Below are positions 1 to 10,234 of a DNA stretch of 64,000 nucleotides, piece after piece. Origin of the DNA: Rhododendron vialii (Eukaryota > Streptophyta > Magnoliopsida > Ericales > Ericaceae); contig NC_080569.1 of NCBI RefSeq assembly GCF_030253575.1, positions 6,924,001 through 6,988,000 on the forward strand, written 5' to 3'. The translations under genes and the position numbers were made by a program. The notes below the pieces were generated by a model. That model worked only from the letters and a program-made list of their open reading frames with translations. It searched no databases and had not been told where the DNA came from. Within the stretch, counting starts at the first letter, position 1. Every line of letters begins with the position of its first letter.

Positions 1-3000
1 CTCATCACCCCTCTCGGTGAAACTTCCTTCGTTGCTCAGACCCTCGTAAGTTTGTTCCTTCGCCTTTTTCTTTCTTTCTTGATAACTCAATGTCCGGTCA
101 GGCCAACTTAGACGCACCTCGAATTCTTTTTCGTTTCTTTTTTTTTTCTCCTACTCTCTTCCCAATTATGAAGATCAATTTTCCGTTTTCTTTTCAAAAT
201 CTATTTGTTTTTAACTAATCTGGGACATTGCATAAACTGCTAGCTTGTGATTCGTTCATTTTGAAGTATAAAAACCCTTGGTTGCAGTGGACCCTGAATT
301 TATACTTTACGGGGCACGAGACACGTGTATGTTGACGACAATATGAAATTTTACAGGAAAATGAAGAAATCAAGAGAAAATCATGAAGAACACTGAAACC
401 CTAAGTTGAATCAAGACATGAAATTGATTTTGCCTTTTTCTCGCTTAACTGGATACAGACGACGTGAGAGGTATATATACCCCACTCAACAACTCACAAC
501 TGACTTACAACTTGATGACGTCAACCTCCACCACTAAGTATGCTAAAACACTATTACATCACTTAATCAGAAATTAATGACTTTTGCTAACAGCCCCTCG
601 CAAACTCATGGAAGTATCAACTACCATGTGTTTGGTCTTCAAAAACTGAAAATGATCAACTGATAGGGCCTTGGTAAAAATATCAGCAGTTTGTGCTTGA
701 GTTCCAATATGCTGAACAGAAATCCGTTTGCTTAGAACCTTTTCTCTGATGAAATGGTAATCGACCTCCACATGCTTGGTTCTTGCATGAAAGATTGGAT
801 TTGAAGCTCATGCGATAGCAGATTGATTGTCACACCAAACAATATGAGGAAGAGCTGGTGGAATACCCAAATCAACCAGTAATTGATGAATCCATGTCAC
901 ATCTGCTGCTGTGTGAGCAAGTGCTCTATACTCTGCTTCTGTGGATGAACGAGCAACTGTTGGTTGCTTTTTGGCACTCCGGGAGATCAGATTAGGTCCC
1001 AAATAAACACAGAACCCAGTAGTAGACCTCCTATCTGAGTGATCCCCAGCCCAATCTGCGTCTGTATATGCTGTTAAATGTAAAGGGCCAGGACTAAAGT
1101 ACAAGCCTTGATGAATACTCCCTTTTAGGTACCTTAGAATCCTTTTGACAGCAATAAAATGACTGAGTCTGGGGTCATGCATATGCTGACATGCTACATT
1201 TACAGCAAATGCAATCTCAGGTCTGGTCAAAGTAAGATATTGTAAAGATCCCACAATTTTTCTGTACCAATGTGGATCAGGCATAGGCAAATCAGGATCT
1301 ACCAGAGCAGGCTTAACAGAAGAGGGAGAGAAGCTTGGTTTGCAGTCATGCATACCTGCTTTAATCAACAAGTCTTGTGCATACTTAGTTTGAGATAAAA
1401 GTAAATTCTGACCATGTCGTAACACCTCAATACCAAGAAAGTAACTGAGTGTACCCAAGTCTTTCATCACAAACCTTCTACTGAGAATACTGATAAGGTC
1501 TTGAATATACTCCTTGTCATCTCCAGTGATGACAATATCATCAACATAGACAACAATAAGAGTAATGCCATGTTCTGAATTAGAAATAAAGAGAGAAGAG
1601 TCTGCTGTGCTAGCATGAAATCCTTGAGACAACAGAAAACTAGAAAAGGTGGAGAACCAAGCTCTAGGGGCCTGTCTAAGGCCATATAATGCTTTATTCA
1701 ATTTGTAAACATGATTTGGATAAACAGAATCTTTATACCCAAGAGGTTGTCTCATATATACTTCCTCTTCAATTACACCATGCAAAAATGCATTCAATAC
1801 ATCTAGTTGACGTATAGCTTTATACCTTGCTATACTCCCATCCGAATGTCTTTTGAGTTTATAGATCCACTGACACCCAATGATATTAGCATTGGAAGGT
1901 GGAGAAACAACGGTCCAAGTCCCTTGTTTGACCAAGGCTGAATACTCCTCTGCCATAGCATGCTGCCAAACTGTGTGCGACTGCCTCTGAAAAATGAGTA
2001 GGCTCCACAGTTGGATCAGCAGCAGAGTTATCATGAGAATCAGGTGTATTGACTGCAGTAAAACCATAGTATGTTTGTGGTTTTGAAATGCCATTTTTAG
2101 ATCTTGTCACCATTGGATGAGAAAGATTAGAATGTATAGGAAGATTAACCGTAACAGGTGAGGAAGCAATATCAGAAGGTGAAGTAGGAGTAGAAAGAGT
2201 AGTTGGAGATGGAGAAGAATGATGCAGAACAGGATCAGAAATGGGAGGGGAAGAAGTTGGACTAGGATAGGCAGAATGACTAATAGGAGAAGATAGAGAA
2301 CTAGAAGAATTAGAAGTAAGAGAAAGAGGAAAAATGATAGGATCAGGAGGGTGACAAACTGAAGGAACTGAAACTGCAGAAGTAGACTCAAGTGTAGAAA
2401 GAGGAACAGAAATAAGCAATATCAATAAAATCTGTGGGAGGAACCTGAAATTTAGTAGGACAAGATTCAATTTTGGTGATAGAAGACTGAGAAACAAGTG
2501 TTGAATAAGGAAAAACTTGTTCAACAAATCTAACATGTCTTGAGGTATACACTTTGGAAGTAACAGGATCAAGACATCTATATCCTTCAGTTGCAGGACA
2601 ATATCCTAGAAAAATGCAGTGAATAGATTTAGGAGTGAGTTTGTTTTGAGCATAGGGTTTTAACCAAGGAAAACAGCTACAACCAAAGGGTTTTAACGCT
2701 GCATAATCAGGTGATGATTTGAACAAAAGAAAATAAGGAACCTGAAATTTCAAGGCTGAATGAGGTAACCTATCGGCCAAATAAACTGCAGTTGTTAGAG
2801 CTTCAAGCCAAAAGGTTGTAGGAAGACCAGATTGTAATAACAAAGCAATAGTAGTCTCAATAAGGTGTCGATGCTTCCTTTCAACCACACCATTTTGTTC
2901 TGGTGTGTGTGGACATGTTGTTTGATGAATAACACCAGTGGTAAGAAACAAAGCAAGAAGAAAAGGGTTCACAAATTCACCACCATTATCAATTCTAACA

Positions 3001-6000
3001 GTTTTAATATTGGTATGAAACTGAGTAGAAACATAAGCTTTGAAATGAGCTAATGTGTGCTTAACTTTAGATTTGTAATGAAGTGGAAACAACCAAGAGT
3101 ACATTATAAAATCATCAATTATTAACAAGTAGCGTCTGAAACCTTTATGAGAAGGAATAGGAGAGGGACCCCACACATCCATATGAACAAGTTCAAAAGG
3201 AAAAGAAGTATGAGACTCAGACAAAGAAAAAGGTAGTTTATGACTCTTGGCCATATGACAAGCATTACAATTTACATTTCCAAGTTTGGAGACTGGTAAA
3301 TGAAATTGGTTTATCAAGGACTGAAACAAAGAAGTACTTGGATGACCAAGTTTATTTTGCCAAAGCAGGGTAGTATCAGTGGTGCTTACTAAAGCCGTGG
3401 AGGAAAGATCAGTGGTTGTTGAACCTTTAGAGAAGTTCAGCAGAGGATACAGACCCTTGCTGCATGGCCCCTGGTATAGAAGGTGATTGGACTCCTTGTC
3501 CTGAATGACAAGACCATTGGAATCAAAAATAAGAACACAATTATTATCTTTGGAAAACTGGTGTACAGAAAGAAGATTATGAGTGATAGCAGGTGTATGC
3601 AGAATGTGTGACAATCTAAAATGAGCATTTGGTGTAGTTAACACAGCTGATCCAGAGTGAGTAACTTGAAGCTGTGACCCATTGCCCACTTGTACACCAC
3701 CATTCACAGAAGAGATTTGAGGATACTCAATATTGTGCAAATTATTTGTGATGTGTGATGTAGCCCCACTGTGAAAATACCATGGATTACCTGATGAACC
3801 AATATTTGGAAAGCCAACACCTTGGGAACAGAAAAACCAGTGGGTAGAGTAGTTGGCGGAACTGCATTAGGCTCTGAGTTAGAAAAAATCCCTCCAGAAA
3901 ATCCAGCAACATTTGCCTGTGCATAAGGAGGCCCAGTGGTTGGAGCATAAGAAGTAGGACCATTTTGAGCATAATTTCCAAAAGCACATGTAGGAATGGA
4001 GAACTGTGGTGCTGAGGAAAAAGGTCTTGGGGACTGATATTGACCAGGTAATCCATAAGACTGCATGCCATTAGTTTGAAAAGAGGGTGGATATAGAGTA
4101 GGCGCACGCCACTGTGACTGCTGAAATCTAGGTTGAGGCAAGTAATTTGTAGGATAAACTGGTGAAAAGGTTTTATCAAAAGGAGAATATTGACCTTTAT
4201 AATAGCAGTATTGAGTGACATGGTTTGTTTTTCCACAAATGCCACAGGGGTCTCTGGAAAATCTAGGGCCTCTTCCCCCTCTACCTCTGTTAAAATTCCT
4301 AACCTGAGGTTGAAAGAACTGAGATTGGGGTAAGAACTGTTGCTGACGTTGAGGCAAGAACTGTGGCTGAGGTTGAGGTTGAGGTTGAGGTTGAGGTAAG
4401 AACTGTGGCTGGGGTAAAAACAGATTAGAAGATGGAAACTGTTGAGATACAGAGGCACTAGTATTTGAAGTAGATGCAAAACCATTAGTAACTGAAGTTG
4501 ATGGCATAGAGGTGGTATGAGTGGCAACTAAAGCAGAATTTGTTTCAACAGTTTCAGTAGAATCATGTGACATTTGAATATCCTCACCACTCAGCATAGT
4601 TACCAATTCATCAAACGAAAGATCTGTGTTTCGGCCACTTGTTCTGATTCCAGATTTAAAACCATTAAACGCAGGAGGTAATCCATGTAACGTATGAAAA
4701 ATGAGATCCTCATCAGACAGAGGATTCCCAGCAGCAGCTAATCTCTGAGCACAAGACTTTATGTTGTCAATATATGACTCCATTGATGAAGTCTTGGTGA
4801 GACTATAGAGTTTGCTTCTCAACTCATGGACATGAGTTCGTGATAGAGAATTGTATCGAGTGTTCAAAGAATGCCAAACCTCATAACTATGCTTCTCAAC
4901 TCATGGACATGAGTTCGTGATAGAGAATTGTATCGAGTGTTCAAAGAATGCCAAACCTCATAACTATGACAAAACCCTAACACATATGGCAAGGTAGTTT
5001 GAGACAATGATGCAGTTAAACAGGCCAATAGCTGTGAGTCGATGAGTTTCCAGAGAGCAAAGTCAGGATTTGTTACCATTTCTCCAGTGGAATTGCGAAT
5101 CTGAGTTGAAGGACATGCAACCGTACCATCGACATAACCAAGAAATCCATTAGCATTCAGAACGTTCTCAACTTGCGTCTTCCAAAGAAGAAAATTGGAG
5201 CCATCGAGTTTGCTATTCACTAAGGAGTGAAAATTGGCAACCAAGAAGGCAAGCGAAGGTGGAAGCGTGACTGCAGATGTCGCCATTGAAGAGGATTCAA
5301 GATCACAGAAACAGAAACAGAAACGAAGAGATTTGAGAAGAGGATCGAGAGACTTTCGTCGTCAATGCTCTGATACCATATGAAATTTTACAGGAAAATG
5401 AAGAAATCAAGAGAAAATCATGAAGAACACTGAAACCCTAAGTTGAATCTAGACATGAAATTTTTTATTTTTTTTTATTTTTTTTGATCCGCATCTAGAC
5501 ATGAAATTGATTTTGCCTTTTCTCGCTTTAACTGGATACAGACGACGTGAGAGCTATATATACCCCACTCAACAACTCACAACTGACTTACAACTTGATG
5601 ACGTCAAGCTCCACTAACTAATCACTAAGTATACTAAAACACTATTACATCACTTAATCAGAAATTAATGACTTTTGCTAACAGACAACGAGTATATTTT
5701 ATTGGTATCTCTGACAAATAGACGAGATTGTGTGGATATAGAGGTAGCCACTATTTAACCTTACACGTGATAAAAAAATGATTCATAACTTGAAATTTTG
5801 GGGGGCGTTTTTTGAGAATTTTAAGATTTTTTAATCTAAGGGACAATTGGAGGGGTCAATCCCATGAAATTTTTTTCAAATTAACCTCTGGTTTCAAATT
5901 AAAAGGCTAAACGGTTTTGGTTGCCAGGTTTTGAAAGCATCTCCACCGTTTTTCGCCAATTGCCAAAATTTGGCTTGCTGGACTGACATTTTTTAATCAT

Positions 6001-9000
6001 CAGTTTGTAACTGTGGTGTTGTACTGATTTAATGCTATTTTTGGGACAAGTATTTCTTTTGTACCGTTGGGTTAAAAAGCATTGGGAATGAAAAGAACTA
6101 ACAGTGATGGTGCAATTTTGGGACCAAATTTGGCTTCGCCATTGTTTGCACGACTCTTGGCTCATTGCTGCAGCTGCTTTTGGCCTGACAAGCCAGATTT
6201 TTGCTTTTGGCAATGAATTTGGCACACCGATGAAGTTGCTTTGATGCGGTTATCTTCTGTTTGATTTTCAGCCCTTTGTATCCTAGCCGTTTTTTAGTAC
6301 AGTGGCCACTGTTATTAAATGGGAGAGATCATCGATGTCTTTCTTATATTTTCGTGTCTCTAAGAATACTGTCATATTCTTGTCTCACTAGATTTATGAA
6401 CTTTTTGTTATAGTACAAAAGAGCCAAGCTCATATGAAACAAGTGATCATAGAACCACTCACTGTAGAAACGTTTTGGTGACACCCATCTGGCCACATAT
6501 CATCTAACACCGCGTCATGTTTTTGTGTATTAAACAGGTTGGTTTGGCGTTAGGTCCATGGGTTCTTGGGAAAGCAGCTGGTTCAGTTAGAGACCTCATC
6601 TTCCCACTCGATAGCGTCTATGTCAGTGAAACAGCTTCCTACTTTGGGTTGACGTTCTTCCTATTCCTCATCGGAGTCAAAATGGACGCAACTTCCCTGA
6701 GGAAACTCGAAAAGAGAGCCATAGTTATAGGAATGTGCACCTTCTTCATCCCTTTGGCGCTCAACCATGCCTTGGCTGTCCTTCTACTTCACTCTGTCAC
6801 CATGGGCCCTGTTCTACACCATTCACTATTTTGGATCGCATCATTTGAGTGCTTAAGCTCCTTCCACGTCATCTCCTGCCTCCTTCATGATCTCAAGCTC
6901 CTCAATTCTGAGCTAGGAAGACTAGCCATTTCTGCATCGATGATCAGTGGAACATGCAGCTGGACATGGTCATTGATCCTCTTCATGATCAGGCAAAGTT
7001 ACATCGCCAGAAGGAATATTCTTCCACAAATGTGTGCGTTAGTCACCTGCTTGATTGTTATCATTGTATACATCCTTCGGCCAATACTGTTTTGGATTGT
7101 TAGAAGAACAGGCGAAGATAAAGCAATCAAAGAGATCTATATCTTCCTTGTCTTTGTCATGGTTTTGGGGTGTTCACTGCTTGGAGAATTGATCGGGCAA
7201 CATTTTTTGTTAGGGCCAATGATTTTGGGGCTGGCGGTGCCAGCTGGACCTCCCTTGGGCACTGCCTTGGTTGCTAAGCTGGATTCCTTTGTTTCGTCTA
7301 TGCTTTTGCCGATCTACTTTGTTGTCACTGGCGCACATCTTGATTTCTCCTGTATAAGTATCAGGACCTTTGGAATTGTTGAGCTGTTGGCCTTTTTTGG
7401 GTTTGTCTGGAAAGTAATGGGAATCATGGTCCCTTCCCTCTACTACAAGATGTCTGTCAAGGATGCAGTGTCGTTAGGCCTCGTCATGAGTACCCAAGGC
7501 ATCTCCGAGGTTCTAGTCATAGGACGGGCAACACATCTTGGGGTAATGTGAGACTTGTTTCCTGATTCTCCTCACAACAAATTAATTTCCTACTAGAAGT
7601 GCTGTTTGGTCACTTGCATGCATGAATATATGAATCATCATCTATCACCCAAAAAGAACTCCTCTCCAGCCGAGCTTTAACTTAGCCTACTATTTCATTT
7701 GCCACCCCTGACGTGTTGCATTGCGTTCCCTAGGACAAACGAATGCGAACGCAAATACAAATACATATACAGATATGGGACACGACAATTCTAAAACATA
7801 GGGACAAGGATACGGAGGGGTGCAATAAAAAGGGTATAAAGCCATATATTTACACATTTATCTAGTTTGTATTAATGTGAATCTAAATAGTATCCAGAAA
7901 CACCCAAAGCTAATATTACTATAATTTTTAACTAGCAGTCCTACCTTTTAGTTTTAAAATACTGTAGTTTAAATGAGAGTTTTATCAAGGTGAAATTATT
8001 TTATTTGCAAATTTTACCTTTTTAACCGCAGACACGCACGTCCCCAATGTGTACCTTGTGTGAAACTATTATAAGTCATTGGACATATGTGTTCCGCAGC
8101 GTGCCCCTTGTTCAACAAAAATACTGCGACAAGTTAGGCGTGTGGGTTCTTCGTAGCCCACTAGGGTCCATAGAGTATCATAATATGCCCGGACATGTTC
8201 TAGAGTATCAGGGAACAAAGTTGAAAAGAAATCTTGAGCACTTATGATTTGAGTCATTTGACAATCGAACGCGTGTTTGAGAGTATTGGTGTTCTCTAAG
8301 TGTCCAACACAAGTTTGTGGCCTACGGCAACGTGTCCGTGCTTCATTGCTACTCAATGATTCTCATAGTCTGTTTGGATCATGGATTCGTGGTGACATAC
8401 TGAGGGAGAGAAAAATGTTGAAGAAACCAAAAAAACAAATGAAGCTAAATAAAGTGCCTCCACGAAGGCACAAATTCATGACCGTAGTAGTGATGTATAG
8501 TTTCTAGTAGGGACCAGGGTTCTATTGATGGTTCTGTTACTTCGGAAGCGTTATTTTCAATTTCGATGAATATCTGTGATTTGAGTTCAGCCCCCCTCTT
8601 CAAAAAGTTCAGCTCCCCTTCATACCATCATCTCTCCATACTCCTTCATACCCCCAATTTTGGGTCCCACCCCGAGACTAAAGCAATGATGCAAACCGTT
8701 CATCCTGTAGATATCGTAGAGTGAAACGTATTTGCAGAAAATCAATTTTGATTAGACATCGTTAAGTATGTCAACAAATGGTATTTTGTTTGTTAAAATG
8801 GACGGTGGACAGAACATCAAACTTTTACGGGATGGTTTAGGTTGCCGGGTTTGCAAGATAAACAGTTTAGATCAATATTTTGTTCTCAAGAAGAGGCGCC
8901 TACAAGTGATAGTATGGAGAGATACGGAGAGACGGGGTATGGAGGGAGCCCAACTCAATTTTTGGATATTGCTTGCCTAATCAAACCTAACATCTATGCA

Positions 9001-10234
9001 TCATGTTTGCTCTTTTCCTGTGCAGTACATTGATAAGGAATCATACACTCTCGTGTTCATGTCAATGCTAATCATCTCTGCTGCCACCACACCAATAGTG
9101 AAAGTCCTCTACAAGCCATCCAAGAAATACATTGCCCACAAGAGGAGGACGATCCAACACACCAAACCAGGTGCCGAACTCAGACTCCTCGCGTGCATCT
9201 ACCACGAAGACCACACCCCTTCCATCATCAATCTCCTCGAGGCCTCCAACCCAACCCCCAAGAGCCCGGTTTTCTTCTACCCTGTCCACCTCATTGAGCT
9301 TGCAGGTCGATCTGCCCCACTCCTGGTGGCTCACCAACTTGGAAAAAGGCCCGCGTTTAACTCCCACGATTCAGACCGCATAGTCAACGCTTTCAGATTA
9401 TACGAGCAGCACAACCAGGGAACAGTGATAGTGAACCCTTTCACAGCCATTTCGCCTTTTGAAACAATGCACAACGAGGTTTGTGCACTTGCTCTAGATA
9501 AGAAGGTTTCCATGGTGATACTGCCGTTTCATAAGTTTGGGGGGATGGAGGAAGCTGAAGTGTCCGCCAACGCTGCCAGATCGTTGAATCGAAACATCCT
9601 AAGAATGGCCCCGTGCTCTGTTGGGATTTTAGTTGACCGGGGCACCTTGGGCAGAAGCTCCCATAATGGGACGAGCAGGACTTCGTATAGCATCAGCGTG
9701 ATCTTCTTGGGCGGTCAGGATGATAGGGAGGCACTGGCGTATTCTAATAGAATGGCGAAGCATCCAAACGTAGCCATCTCTGTTGTCCGCTTGGTTGAAT
9801 ACTCCATCAATAAGTTCAAGATTACCAACGACATGGAGCGCGACATCGAGTTGATCAATGAGTTCAGGATCTCCAACGCAAGGAGCGAGTGTTGCAATTA
9901 CAAGGAGGAGGTGGTGAGTGATACCGTGGAGGTGGTGAGCGTGGTGAGGGCGATGGAGAATTCGTTCGACCTAATTCTGGTGGGAAGACGACATGAGAGT
10001 CATTCAGCGTTGTTGCACGGGCTGCAGGAATGGAATGAGTTTCCGGAGCTGGGGTTTTTCGGAGACATGCTGTCGTCATCCGATTCGAATTGCAGAGTGT
10101 CGGTGCTGGTGGTGCAACAGGGGAATGTGGGCGGAGAAACAATGATCGAAAGCCCGAAATGTGCTGTTTTGGATGTATCTTCTTATGACAATGGGAAAGT
10201 GTGGCCAACTAATTCCAACTGGTCTAATGGATGA
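1..10234 (+). CDS. CHX: CHX-type cation/H+ antiporter (CHX15-like), 3' part, partial
   Basis: Monovalent cation/H+ exchanger of the plant CHX (CPA2) family, expected in an endomembrane or the plasma membrane. The start lies outside the window. Visible exons are 1-45 (15 codons ending ETSFVAQTL), 6538-7542 (335 codons) and 9026-10234 (402 codons plus stop). All junctions are phase 0, with donors CTC|gtaag and GGG|gtaat and acceptors aacag|GTT and tgcag|TAC. Exon 2 supplies most of the hydrophobic exchanger domain, starting VGLALGPWVLG. Exon 3 starts with the last membrane helix (YIDKESYTLVFMSML), then the long hydrophilic CHX tail with KRRTIQHTKPGAELRLL, FHKFGG, PCSVGILVDRG and SVLVVQQ. From memory the tail resembles CHX15 most. 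Oddities: intron 1 is about 6.5 kb because a copia element sits in it, and the segment SASMISGTCSW lacks the acidic residue many CHX proteins have there. The exons are open, so the gene may work. Confidence 0.92.
342..592 (-). repeat. 3' LTR of the copia element
   Basis: 251 bp, matching 5379-5683 without the T-rich insertion. The element's polypurine tract (GCGAGGGGC on the minus strand) abuts it at about 593-602. The outer edge keeps the bases TA (342-343) between the TG/CA-type terminus and the GACAA target repeat. Confidence 0.93.
574..5286 (-). pseudogene. copia gag-pol polyprotein, multiply broken
   Basis: The gag start is at 5286 (MATSAVTLPPSL). Gag has a CX2CX4HX4C zinc knuckle (CGICGKTNHVTQYC) near 4210-4250. 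The protease motif near 3760 reads HSGATSH where copia elements have DSGA. The integrase has the pre-integrase zinc region (GHPSTSL...CNACHMAKSHKLPF), a D-D-E core (HMDVWGP, RIDNGGEF, PEQNGVVERKH) and ends near 2420. The reverse transcriptase keeps YVDD near 1530, and RNase H runs to about 580. Breaks seen: a 77-bp tandem duplication shifting frame in gag (4814-4967); frame changes near 3815-3835, 2400-2420 and 1985; an in-frame stretch of roughly 40 codons missing from the RT at about 1819; and an in-frame TGA at about 808 near the RNase H end. Confidence 0.93.
4814..4967 (+). repeat. 77-bp perfect tandem duplication in gag
   Basis: Copies at 4814-4890 and 4891-4967 look identical. Seventy-seven is not a multiple of three, so the duplication shifts the gag frame. 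It explains why the gag N-terminus and the rest of gag lie in different frames with the RTHVHELRS segment present in both. Confidence 0.95.
5367..5378 (-). other. Primer-binding site (tRNA-iMet) of the copia element
   Basis: On the minus strand this reads TGGTATCAGAGC, the standard plant copia primer-binding site complementary to the 3' end of initiator tRNA-Met. It lies directly inside the 5' LTR. Confidence 0.93.
5379..5683 (-). repeat. 5' LTR of the copia element
   Basis: 305 bp. In element orientation it starts TGTTAGCAAAAG and ends TTTCATA directly before the primer-binding site. It matches 342-592 apart from small indels and an inserted T-rich segment at 5463-5492 with its target duplication. 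A TATATATA box at 5555-5562 is a plausible core promoter on the minus strand. Confidence 0.93.
5463..5492 (-). mobile_element. 30-bp poly(A)-tailed micro-retroposon in the copia 5' LTR
   Basis: Absent from the other LTR. On the minus strand the insert is a few unique bases followed by an A-rich tail. It is flanked by the perfect 16-bp direct repeat ATCTAGACATGAAATT (5447-5462 and 5493-5508). That is the mark of target-primed reverse transcription by a LINE machinery, here of an extremely short product. Confidence 0.7.
5689..6537 (+). other. Remainder of CHX intron 1
   Basis: AT-rich sequence without a supported gene. With 46-336 it makes up the native intron of roughly 1.1 kb before the copia insertion. 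It ends in a good acceptor (tattaaacag). Open frames here show no recognisable domain. Confidence 0.75.
7543..9025 (+). other. CHX intron 2
   Basis: Donor gtaatg at 7543, acceptor tgcag ending at 9025. It contains sequence around 7730-8350 that looks like degenerate dispersed repeat (GTGTCC/GGACAC-rich) and a short segment at about 8370 whose start resembles that of the foldback at 35985. No coding evidence. Confidence 0.75.

Larger units (their letters stand above)
342..5683 (-). mobile_element. Ty1/copia LTR retrotransposon, antisense in CHX intron 1, degenerate
   Basis: A complete but decayed element of about 5.3 kb, read on the minus strand. It has two LTRs (5379-5683 is the 5' LTR, 342-592 the 3' LTR). 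A primer-binding site complementary to initiator tRNA-Met lies at 5367-5378 and a G-rich polypurine tract at about 593-602. The domain order gag, protease, integrase, reverse transcriptase, RNase H is the copia order. It is flanked by the 5-bp direct repeat GACAA at 337-341 and 5684-5688, which marks the target site inside the CHX intron. The LTRs differ by indels, including a 46-bp insertion event in the 5' LTR, so the insertion is not recent. The coding region is broken in several places, so the element cannot be autonomous. Confidence 0.95.

Noticed and set aside
2107..2391. 94-codon Leu-rich membrane-like protein inside the copia element
   Set aside because: Out-of-frame reading of the Ser/Pro-rich linker between integrase and reverse transcriptase.
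8996..9025. Met at 8996 as start of a separate CHX tail gene
   Set aside because: The bases before 9026 are intron ending in a good acceptor; exon 3 continues exon 2 in phase 0.
9068..9513. Minus-strand open frames inside CHX exon 3
   Set aside because: Antisense shadows without homology.
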